From: Roseivirga sp. E12
GTDB taxonomy: Bacteria; Bacteroidota; Bacteroidia; Cytophagales; Cyclobacteriaceae
Direction: 5' to 3'
NCBI RefSeq assembly: GCF_017592825.1
Contig: NZ_JAGFMD010000003.1
Span: 186,001 to 250,000, forward strand
DNA length: 64,000 nucleotides
Shown: piece by piece, positions 43,792 through 51,642 of the stretch
Layout of the letters: every line of letters begins with the position of its first letter
Numbering within the stretch: position 1 is the first letter of the stretch
Notes under the pieces: model-generated
Databases searched by the model: none
What the model was told of the DNA's origin: nothing
What the model saw: only the letters and a program-made list of their open reading frames with translations
Made by a program: the position numbers and the translations under genes

Positions 43792-45102
43792 ATGGACTGG
43801 AAAGTGCTCTTGAATAGCGGGGAATCTCATCAAAAGAATACCGATCGTTCGGTGTTTGACCGAGACTTTGACCGAATAATATTCTCACATCCTTTTAGAA
43901 AACTGCAGGACAAAACTCAAGTTCACCCACTTCCCGAACATGATTTTGTACACAATCGTTTGACGCATAGCCTTGAAGTTTCGAGCGTTGGTAGGTCCCT
44001 TGGTAGGTCTGTAGGAGCGGTTATTTTGCAAAGACACCCTGAATTAGAGCCTTACTTCAATGCAAACGATTTTGGTTTGATTACAGCTTCTGCTTCCTTG
44101 GCTCACGACATCGGAAACCCACCCTTTGGGCATTCAGGAGAAGATGCCATCTCGGATTACTTCGTCACTAATAAGGATATACTAGAATCGGACTTCACTG
44201 AGCAGCAATGGTTTGACTTGATCAACTTTGAGGGCAACGCACAAGGTTTTCGATTGCTCAATAAATCGGGTTATCAGGGATTAAGGCTTACCAAGCCTAC
44301 TCTTGCTGCATTTACAAAATATCCTAGACCTTCAAAGGTAGCCGACCAGTTTAAGCCGAGACGGAGTCAGAAGAAATATGGATTTTATCACTCCGAGGCT
44401 GAAATATTCGACTCATTGGCTAAAGACCTTCAATTGCACCAACTAGCTGATGCGCAATGGTGTCGACATCCACTGGCATTCCTGGTGGAAGCCGCGGATG
44501 ATATATGTTACCATATCATCGATTTGGAAGATGGTTGTAACCTTGGTTTGATTAGTCATCAGGATACGGTAGACCTTTATGAACAAGTAATTGGATCAAA
44601 ATTCGATGCCGCCAAATTAAGTACCATTAAGAGCAAGGCGGAGCAAATTTCTCTACTCAGGGCAATGAGTATAGGCGAACTTATCAAGCAGAGTGTCGAA
44701 CATTTTCTTGCCAATGAAGAGGGGATTCTGTCTGGCGACTATGACATTTCTCTCACTGACGATATACGAGCCACTTCAGCGCTTGAAGAGATTAAGAATG
44801 TATCTGTCCAAAAAATATATCGCGCTCAGCACGTAGTTGAAATCGAGGCAGCAGGGTTTAATGTATTGAATGGGCTCTTAGAGTCCTTTGTGCCAGCAGT
44901 GCTCACCAAGACTAAAATGTCTAAAAAGCAATCTGTCGCATTTAGACTGCTCCCAGAAGATTTGAAGGCAGAAATCGAAGCCTCTGACGATCAATACACA
45001 GCTTTGCGCGCTTTGCTGGACTACATTTCTGGCCTTACAGATTCAAATGCTATGAGCCTATACAGAAAATTAATGGGTATATCCTTACCAAGTATGCGAT
45101 AG
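43792..45102 (+). CDS. dgt: Deoxyguanosinetriphosphate triphosphohydrolase (dGTPase), HD superfamily
   Basis: Hydrolyses dGTP (and perhaps other dNTPs) to the deoxynucleoside and tripolyphosphate, balancing DNA precursor pools. The 436-residue protein has SVFDRDFDRIIFSHPFRKLQDKTQV near the start, the HD-domain residues in RLTHSLEVSS (His59) and LAHDIGNPPFGHSG (His105-Asp106, His114) and a later acidic metal ligand in VEAADDICYHIIDLEDG. The length and N-terminal region match the type 1 dGTPase family. Single gene, divergent from susC. Confidence 0.93.
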   Translation: MDWKVLLNSGESHQKNTDRSVFDRDFDRIIFSHPFRKLQDKTQVHPLPEHDFVHNRLTHSLEVSSVGRSLGRSVGAVILQRHPELEPYFNANDFGLITASASLAHDIGNPPFGHSGEDAISDYFVTNKDILESDFTEQQWFDLINFEGNAQGFRLLNKSGYQGLRLTKPTLAAFTKYPRPSKVADQFKPRRSQKKYGFYHSEAEIFDSLAKDLQLHQLADAQWCRHPLAFLVEAADDICYHIIDLEDGCNLGLISHQDTVDLYEQVIGSKFDAAKLSTIKSKAEQISLLRAMSIGELIKQSVEHFLANEEGILSGDYDISLTDDIRATSALEEIKNVSVQKIYRAQHVVEIEAAGFNVLNGLLESFVPAVLTKTKMSKKQSVAFRLLPEDLKAEIEASDDQYTALRALLDYISGLTDSNAMSLYRKLMGISLPSMR

Positions 45103-45158
45103 CCAATTTGGAGCTATTAATAAGAAGGCTTTCGAATATGATAGAAAGGGGAAAATAT

Positions 45159-45166
45159 TACCTTTG
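45159..45166 (+). promoter_or_regulatory. Predicted -7 element for the MMPL transporter gene
   Basis: TACCTTTG matches TAnnTTTG exactly. It overlaps an in-frame TTG at 45164, so that TTG is unlikely to be the start codon and the ATG at 45182 is preferred. Confidence 0.5.
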
Positions 45167-45181
45167 TCATCTTGTTCGAAA

Positions 45182-47608
45182 ATGTGGTCTAAACTCCCCC
45201 ATATTGTACTGAAACACAGGCTTATATTGATCATCTCGATCTTCCTGTTTACTGCCTTCATGGGTTATCAGGCAAGGAATGTCAAGATGGCATTCAACTT
45301 CAACACCGCTGTACCAAGCACGGATGAGAGCTATCGCTATTTCCAGAATTTCAAAGAAAAGTTCGGAGAGGATGGAAATATCCTTGTAGTTGGTGCAAAG
45401 GATAGCTCATTATTTCAGCTAGAGAACTTCAATAAATACAAGGAATTAAGCGAAACGATTGCAGATCTTGAAGGTATCAGCAACGTTATCTCACTTCCTG
45501 CATTGCAAAAGATTGTCAAGAATCAGGATAATCGAAGTTTCGATTTGCAGCCTCTGATGACAGAGTCTCCGAAGAGTCAAGAAGAGTTGAATGGCTTGCT
45601 ACAAGAAGCTGTGGGTTTAAAGTTTTATGCCGGACAGTTGCTCAACCCTGATAATGGAGCAACCCTGATCCTTGTGAATATGGAACGGGAAGTACTTAAC
45701 TCGGCAGGCCGAAATGATGTTGTCAACGAGATCAAGCGGATAGGAGAAGAATTTGCTGCTGAGACAGGTATCGATCTTCACTATTCAGGAATGCCTTTTG
45801 TGCGGACCATCATGCAGCAGAAGACGAATAAAGAGTTGAGGCTCTTCATCGTATTGTCCTTAAGCATCACTGCAATCATTCTGTTTCTTTTCTTCCGGTC
45901 TTTCACTTCAGTGTTTGTGCCACTGATTGTTATCAGTGTAGTAGTGGTCTGGGTACTTGGAACAATTGGTTTGCTCAACTATAACATCACCATTCTGATG
46001 GGACTTATTCCATCGATTATTGTGGTGATCGGGATACCGAATGGGGTATATCTTATTAATAAGTATCATCAAGAATATGCTAAGCATGGAAACAAACCAA
46101 AGGCGCTGAGCCGAATGGTGAGAAAGATTGGCTTAGTGACCTTCATTACTAATTTCACTACAGCGATCGGGTTTCTGGTATTGGTGACCACCGATATCAA
46201 ACTTCTCAAGGAGTTCGGTTTAGTGGCCGGGATCAATATTCTAGCAACCTTTATAGTGAGTATTATCCTGATACCGGGTATCCTTTCCTACTTACCTGGA
46301 CCTAAGAAGAATCAGTTGAAGCATTTGGAGTTCAAGGCGGTCGGCAAGTTCCTCGGTTTGCTGGATCTAATAGTTCACAGGCATCGCTATCGAGTTTTTG
46401 CAGTGACGGGCGTGATCCTAACTTTTGCGATTATTGGGCTAACGAAACTGTACTCTGTCGCCTATATGGTTGATGATATTCCAGAAAAGTCAGAGCTCAA
46501 ACAAGACCTGTATTTCTTTGAGAACAACTTCAGCGGAGTAATGCCACTCGAGATCATTATAGACTTTGGTAAGCCGAAGTCTACGATCAATGCACGTAAC
46601 CTTAGAAAGGTTGATCGTTTAGAAAAAGCTTTAGAACCGCTGGAAAACATTTCATCACCTATTTCGATAGTGTCCTTTGCGAAAGCGGTGAGGCAAGCAT
46701 TTTATAATGGCAATGAAAGATTTTATGGCTTGCCAAGCCCTAGTGATAGGAATGTAATTCTGAGCTATTTGAGTAATCGTGATGGAGATGCAGGCTTGCT
46801 CGACTCTTTCGTGGATTCTACAGGCCAGGTGATGCGTGTCTCTTTGAAGATAGCGGATATCGGATCTCAGAAAATGGACTCCTTGATTAATAATGTGGTC
46901 CAACCAGAGATTGACAAGGTTTTTGGAGCCGATGAAGGTGTTGATACGGCCGTAACAGGTTCGACATTACTTTTTGTTAAGGGCAACAAGTTTTTGATTG
47001 AAAACCTACGGTTCTCATTGCTGCTGGCATTTGCCATCATCGCGGTAATCATGGCCATTCTGTTTGCCAATATTAGGATGATCATTATTTCGTTGATTCC
47101 GAATTTCATTCCACTGATTATGACGGCAGGAATCATGGGCTTTTTTGGCATTCCGCTAAAACCAAGTACCGCCTTGATCTTTAGTATCGCCTTTGGTATT
47201 TCCGTAGATGACTCTATCCACTTTTTGGCAAAATATAGACAAGAGCTCTTCGCCAAGAACTTTTTCGTTCCGGTTGCGATTAGCAACAGTATTAAAGAAA
47301 CTGGGTCAAGTATGTTATATACTTCGATCATTCTATTCTTCGGTTTTGTGATTTTTGTGTTTTCGGATTTTGGAGGGACAGTGGCTCTGGGATTACTGAC
47401 CTCATTGACATTGTTCTTTGCAATGATTACCAACCTAACATTGCTTCCTGCACTATTGATGGTGTTTGACAGTGGTAAACGAAATCAAAAAATTCACCCT
47501 CTAATAGAGCACTATGAGTTCTATATAGAAGATGATGACGAAGAAATAGATACAGATAGTTTATTGATTAAGAAAGACGACCCATTCTTGGGTTCTACCG
47601 ATAGGTAA
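45182..47608 (+). CDS. MMPL/RND superfamily exporter
   Basis: An 808-residue inner-membrane transporter with two repeats, each of one helix, a large periplasmic loop and five or six helices. Landmarks are FLFTAFMGYQARNVKMAFNF at the start, the first helix bundle around IPSIIVVIGIPNGVYLINKYHQEY and the second around IFSIAFGISVDDSIHFLAKYRQEL with the paired acidic residues of RND proteins. Such proteins export lipids or hydrophobic compounds by proton antiport. No membrane-fusion protein or TolC is linked, which fits the MMPL/hopanoid-type exporters rather than tripartite pumps. The acidic tail (EDDDEEIDTDS) is cytoplasmic. ileS follows 21 bp downstream. Confidence 0.88.
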   Translation: MWSKLPHIVLKHRLILIISIFLFTAFMGYQARNVKMAFNFNTAVPSTDESYRYFQNFKEKFGEDGNILVVGAKDSSLFQLENFNKYKELSETIADLEGISNVISLPALQKIVKNQDNRSFDLQPLMTESPKSQEELNGLLQEAVGLKFYAGQLLNPDNGATLILVNMEREVLNSAGRNDVVNEIKRIGEEFAAETGIDLHYSGMPFVRTIMQQKTNKELRLFIVLSLSITAIILFLFFRSFTSVFVPLIVISVVVVWVLGTIGLLNYNITILMGLIPSIIVVIGIPNGVYLINKYHQEYAKHGNKPKALSRMVRKIGLVTFITNFTTAIGFLVLVTTDIKLLKEFGLVAGINILATFIVSIILIPGILSYLPGPKKNQLKHLEFKAVGKFLGLLDLIVHRHRYRVFAVTGVILTFAIIGLTKLYSVAYMVDDIPEKSELKQDLYFFENNFSGVMPLEIIIDFGKPKSTINARNLRKVDRLEKALEPLENISSPISIVSFAKAVRQAFYNGNERFYGLPSPSDRNVILSYLSNRDGDAGLLDSFVDSTGQVMRVSLKIADIGSQKMDSLINNVVQPEIDKVFGADEGVDTAVTGSTLLFVKGNKFLIENLRFSLLLAFAIIAVIMAILFANIRMIIISLIPNFIPLIMTAGIMGFFGIPLKPSTALIFSIAFGISVDDSIHFLAKYRQELFAKNFFVPVAISNSIKETGSSMLYTSIILFFGFVIFVFSDFGGTVALGLLTSLTLFFAMITNLTLLPALLMVFDSGKRNQKIHPLIEHYEFYIEDDDEEIDTDSLLIKKDDPFLGSTDR

Positions 47609-47629
47609 TAAGTATTGAAAGGAATTAAA

Positions 47630-50600
47630 GTGAGTAAGTATAAAGAGTACAAGAAGCCGGAATTTGCGAAGGTTGGTGAAGACATACTTCAATTCTGGAA
47701 AGACAATGAGATTTTTGAAAAGTCGGTTTCTGAAAAAGAAGGAAAACCGACTTTTACCTTCTTTGAAGGACCTCCGTCTGCCAATGGAACACCTGGTATC
47801 CACCACGTTATGGCACGAACGGTCAAGGATATTTTCTGTCGATACAAAACTCAAAAAGGCTTTCAGGTAAAGCGAAAAGGAGGGTGGGATACTCACGGAC
47901 TTCCTGTCGAACTGCAGGTAGAAAAGGAACTGGGCATCAAAAAAGAAGACATCGGCAAGAAAGTCTCTGTTGATGAATACAATCAGAAGTGTCGTGAAAC
48001 GGTGATGCGTTTCAAAGACATCTGGGATGACCTGACTGAAAAAATGGGCTATTGGGTAGATCTTGACAACCCATACATCACTTTTGAAAAAGAATACATT
48101 GAGACGGTTTGGAGCTTGCTAAAGCAGCTTTATGACAAGGACTTGATTTACAAAGGATATACCATCCAGCCTTACTCTCCGGCTGCTGGTACAGGTCTTA
48201 GTTCTCATGAGCTTAACCAACCAGGAACCTACCAAGACATTAAGGACACCTCCATGGTGGCTCAATTTAAGGTGACTGGGACTGAAAATGATTTTATCCT
48301 CGCATGGACCACTACCCCATGGACTTTGCCAGCAAACAATGGCCTTGCTGTTGGAGCGGGAATTGAGTATGTAAAGGTGAGCACCTTTAACCAATACACA
48401 TTTGAACCAATCAATGTGATTTTGGCAAAGGATCGTATGAGCGCTTACTTTAACGACAAGGCAAAAGACATTGCACTAGACGATTATAAGCCTGGTGATA
48501 AGCTAATCCCTTTCAAAGTGATTGATTCCTTCAAAGGAAGGGATATGGAGGGGATGGATTATGAGCAACTGATGCCATATATTCCATTGGAAAAACCAGC
48601 TTTCACGGTTGTCATTGGCGATTTTGTGACCACTGAAGACGGTACAGGTATCGTTCACATTTCTAAGACTTTTGGTGCGGATGACTTTAAAACATCGGTT
48701 CAATATGACTTGCCTGGCGTTTTTGTGAAAGACGATGAAGGTAAGGAAGTGCCGATCGTTGACAAGCAAGGAAGGTACGTGAAAGAGATCACAGACTTTG
48801 CCGGCATGTACGTGAAAAACCAGTACTACAAAGACGGTGAAGTTCCAGAAAAATCATTGGACGTTCTTATTTCAATTAAGTTAAAAGAAGAGAACAGAGC
48901 CTTTAAGGTAGAGAAGTACGAGCACTCCTATCCACATTGTTGGAGAACAGATAAACCGATTCTTTATTATCCATTGGATTCATGGTTTATCAAAACCACA
49001 GCTTATAAAGACAGGTTAGTCGAACTGAATAAGACCATCAACTGGAAGCCTGCCTCTACAGGAGAAGGTCGCTTTGGTAACTGGTTAGAAAACCTTGTAG
49101 ACTGGAACTTGAGTAGATCGAGGTACTGGGGAACGCCATTACCTATCTGGGTTTCTGAAGATAAGAAAGAACAAAAATGTATCGGTTCAATTGCCGAGTT
49201 GAAGGCTGAGGTTCAAAAATCAGTAGATGCTGGTTTTATGGATGAGCAGATTTCGGACGATTTCGATTTGCACAGACCTTATGTAGATGATATTATCCTG
49301 GTGAGTGATTCTGGCCAGAAAATGTTGCGTGAGCTTGATCTTATTGATGTCTGGTTCGATTCAGGAGCCATGCCTTATGCTCAGTGGCATTACCCATTTG
49401 AAAACGAAGACATCTTTAAAAAGAGTTTCCCTGCTGACTTTATTGCAGAGGGTGTCGATCAAACAAGAGGTTGGTTCTTTACACTACATACTTTAGGGGT
49501 ATTACTTCATGACAAAGTAGCCTTTAAAAACGTGATCGCTAATGGTTTGGTGCTCGACAAGAATGGCAACAAAATGTCTAAGCGATTGGGCAATGCAGTT
49601 GACCCTTTCAAAACAATCGGAGAGTACGGACCAGATGCCACACGTTGGTATATGATCTCTAATGCTAACCCTTGGGATAATTTAAAATTCAATATCGAAG
49701 GTGTAGGCGAAGTACAAAGAAGGTTCTTCGGCACACTTCATAATACTTATAACTTTTTTGCGCTGTACGCGAACTTAGATGGCTTCAAGTTTGAAGAAGC
49801 TGCTATTTCTTTGACTGAAAGGCCTGAAAGTGATCGTTGGATTCTCTCTAGACTGAATACCTTGATCAAAACGGTTGACACGGCCTATGACGAATATGAA
49901 CCAACACGTGCTGCTCGAGCCGTTATGGACTTTGTGGCTGACGAGTTGAGTAACTGGTATGTACGCTTGAATAGGAAACGGTTCTGGAAGGGTGAGTATA
50001 ACGATGACAAACGAGCTGCTTACCAGACTTTGTACACTTGCCTAATGACAGTGGCTAAGATTGGTGCGCCAATAGCTCCATTCTACATGGAGAACCTGTA
50101 CAATGACTTGAATGCCGTGAGCGGACTTGATCAGAGTAAGTCTGTACACTTGACAGACTTTCCTGTAGCAGATGAGGCGTGTATTAACAATGATTTAGAA
50201 GCTCAAATGGCGCTAGCGCAAACAGTTTCTTCATTGACACATTCTATTCGTAAAAAGGAAAGAATTAAGGTAAGACAACCGCTTTCTAAGATCATGATTC
50301 CGGTTTTGGACGAAGTAACAAAGCATCATGTGGAGGCAGTTGCCGATCTAATCATGACAGAGGTCAATGTAAAGACCGTGGAGTTTCTAGACGATACATC
50401 TGGTGTTTTGGTAAAGAAGGTAAAGCCTAATTTCAGAGCTTTGGGGCAGAAGTTTGGTCCTAAAATGAAATTGATTTCTGGCGCTATTAACCAGTGGGGC
50501 CAAGATGATATTGCTACTATTGAAAGACAAGGTCAATATGATTTGGCCTTAGAAGGTGAGACCATCCAACTTTCAATTGATGATGTAGAAATCAGCAGTG

Positions 50601-50935
50601 AAGATATTCCCGGTTGGTCGGTGGCGACAGAAGGTAAAACTACTGTGGCACTTGATATTACCATTTCAGAAGACTTGCGTCAGGAAGGTATCGCTAGAGA
50701 TTTGGTGAATCGAATCCAGAACTTAAGAAAAGATCAAGGGCTTGATGTACAAGACAAGATAGACGTGCGCGTTTTGAATAATGAGGATATTGTCAATCAA
50801 GCTTTGAGTACCAACAAAAACTACATTTGCGAAGAGACGCAAGCCTTGAGCTTAGATTTAGTAGATACACTAGACAATGCTCAGACCGTTGAAATTGATG
50901 ACTGGAAAATTGATCTTAGCATTTCAGTGAGATAA
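47630..50935 (+). CDS. ileS: Isoleucyl-tRNA synthetase with swapped HIGH motif (GIHH)
   Basis: Charges tRNA-Ile. From the GTG at 47630 (AAAGGA lies 6 bp upstream; an in-frame TTG at 47615 is less likely) the protein has 1101 residues, the size of the eukaryote-like IleRS2 class, and lacks the C-terminal cysteine zinc finger of IleRS1. Where most enzymes have HxGH after SANGxP, this one reads SANGTPGIHHVMAR: residues 56-59 are Gly-Ile-His-His, so His and Gly are exchanged. The second signature NKMSKRLGNAVDP (near 648) is normal. The editing domain and the anticodon-binding region (RLNRKRFWKGEY) are present. It is followed at once by lspA. Confidence 0.96.
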   Translation: MSKYKEYKKPEFAKVGEDILQFWKDNEIFEKSVSEKEGKPTFTFFEGPPSANGTPGIHHVMARTVKDIFCRYKTQKGFQVKRKGGWDTHGLPVELQVEKELGIKKEDIGKKVSVDEYNQKCRETVMRFKDIWDDLTEKMGYWVDLDNPYITFEKEYIETVWSLLKQLYDKDLIYKGYTIQPYSPAAGTGLSSHELNQPGTYQDIKDTSMVAQFKVTGTENDFILAWTTTPWTLPANNGLAVGAGIEYVKVSTFNQYTFEPINVILAKDRMSAYFNDKAKDIALDDYKPGDKLIPFKVIDSFKGRDMEGMDYEQLMPYIPLEKPAFTVVIGDFVTTEDGTGIVHISKTFGADDFKTSVQYDLPGVFVKDDEGKEVPIVDKQGRYVKEITDFAGMYVKNQYYKDGEVPEKSLDVLISIKLKEENRAFKVEKYEHSYPHCWRTDKPILYYPLDSWFIKTTAYKDRLVELNKTINWKPASTGEGRFGNWLENLVDWNLSRSRYWGTPLPIWVSEDKKEQKCIGSIAELKAEVQKSVDAGFMDEQISDDFDLHRPYVDDIILVSDSGQKMLRELDLIDVWFDSGAMPYAQWHYPFENEDIFKKSFPADFIAEGVDQTRGWFFTLHTLGVLLHDKVAFKNVIANGLVLDKNGNKMSKRLGNAVDPFKTIGEYGPDATRWYMISNANPWDNLKFNIEGVGEVQRRFFGTLHNTYNFFALYANLDGFKFEEAAISLTERPESDRWILSRLNTLIKTVDTAYDEYEPTRAARAVMDFVADELSNWYVRLNRKRFWKGEYNDDKRAAYQTLYTCLMTVAKIGAPIAPFYMENLYNDLNAVSGLDQSKSVHLTDFPVADEACINNDLEAQMALAQTVSSLTHSIRKKERIKVRQPLSKIMIPVLDEVTKHHVEAVADLIMTEVNVKTVEFLDDTSGVLVKKVKPNFRALGQKFGPKMKLISGAINQWGQDDIATIERQGQYDLALEGETIQLSIDDVEISSEDIPGWSVATEGKTTVALDITISEDLRQEGIARDLVNRIQNLRKDQGLDVQDKIDVRVLNNEDIVNQALSTNKNYICEETQALSLDLVDTLDNAQTVEIDDWKIDLSISVR

Positions 50936-50943
50936 ATTAAAGC

Positions 50944-51519
50944 TTGAAGCACCTTAAATACTTCTTCTTAACCCTGGGAGTAATTATCATCGATCAGGTG
51001 GTAAAAATGTTGGTGCATTTCAATATGGCCATGGGCCCAGCAGGCGAAATCAGCGTGTTCGGTGACTGGTTTAAACTCCATTACATCCTTAATCGAGGCA
51101 TGGCCTTCGGGTTGCGCTTCGGTTCTGACTATGGCAAGTTAGGCCTTACCGTTTTCCGGATGTTAGCCATGGTTGTCATCGGTATTGTGCTATATCGAAT
51201 GGCCAAGAAAAAGTATCACCCAGGGTTGCTTTGGAGTATTGCTGCCATTTTGGGAGGTGCGATCGGCAACGTAATTGACAGTATCTTCTACGGTGTGTTA
51301 TTAGACAATGCTCCCTATGACGTGATTACACCATGGTTTCATGGGCAAGTTATCGACATGCTCTATCTCGATGTTTGGGAAGGTTACGCAGCGGACTGGA
51401 TACCCATTTGGGGCGGAAAGAAAGTAGCCCTTTGGCCAATCTTCAATATAGCCGATGCCGCCATCTTTATCGGGGTATTTGTTATTCTCATCTTCCAGAA
51501 GAGGTTTCTCAAAAAGTAG
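50944..51519 (+). CDS. lspA: Lipoprotein signal peptidase (signal peptidase II)
   Basis: Cleaves the signal peptide of diacylglyceryl prolipoproteins, essential for the many lipoproteins in this window. The 191-residue protein has four hydrophobic segments and the aspartyl-protease pair Asp112 in GNVIDSIFYG and Asp171 in FNIADAAI; NRGMAFG near 50-56 is also conserved. The insertion around DNAPYDVITPWFHGQVIDMLYLD is typical of Bacteroidota LspA. The start is TTG at 50944, 8 bp after ileS; no ATG is suitably placed. It is cotranscribed with ileS, as is common in bacteria. A 7-bp hairpin (AAAGTAG/CTACTTT) overlaps the stop. Confidence 0.93.
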   Translation: MKHLKYFFLTLGVIIIDQVVKMLVHFNMAMGPAGEISVFGDWFKLHYILNRGMAFGLRFGSDYGKLGLTVFRMLAMVVIGIVLYRMAKKKYHPGLLWSIAAILGGAIGNVIDSIFYGVLLDNAPYDVITPWFHGQVIDMLYLDVWEGYAADWIPIWGGKKVALWPIFNIADAAIFIGVFVILIFQKRFLKK

Positions 51520-51642
51520 TCTCATTTCCTCTCTACTTTCTTAAGTATTAATATTTCGTTAAATAAAGTGAAAATATTTCTCGTTTTATCGTTTAACTCA
51601 TATATTAACTAATTCAATAGTTTAGAATAAAACTCCAATCCA

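Noticed and set aside
46867-47433. 188-codon minus-strand ORF inside the MMPL exporter gene
   Set aside because: Hydrophobic content reflects the complementary membrane segments of the real gene; no independent support.
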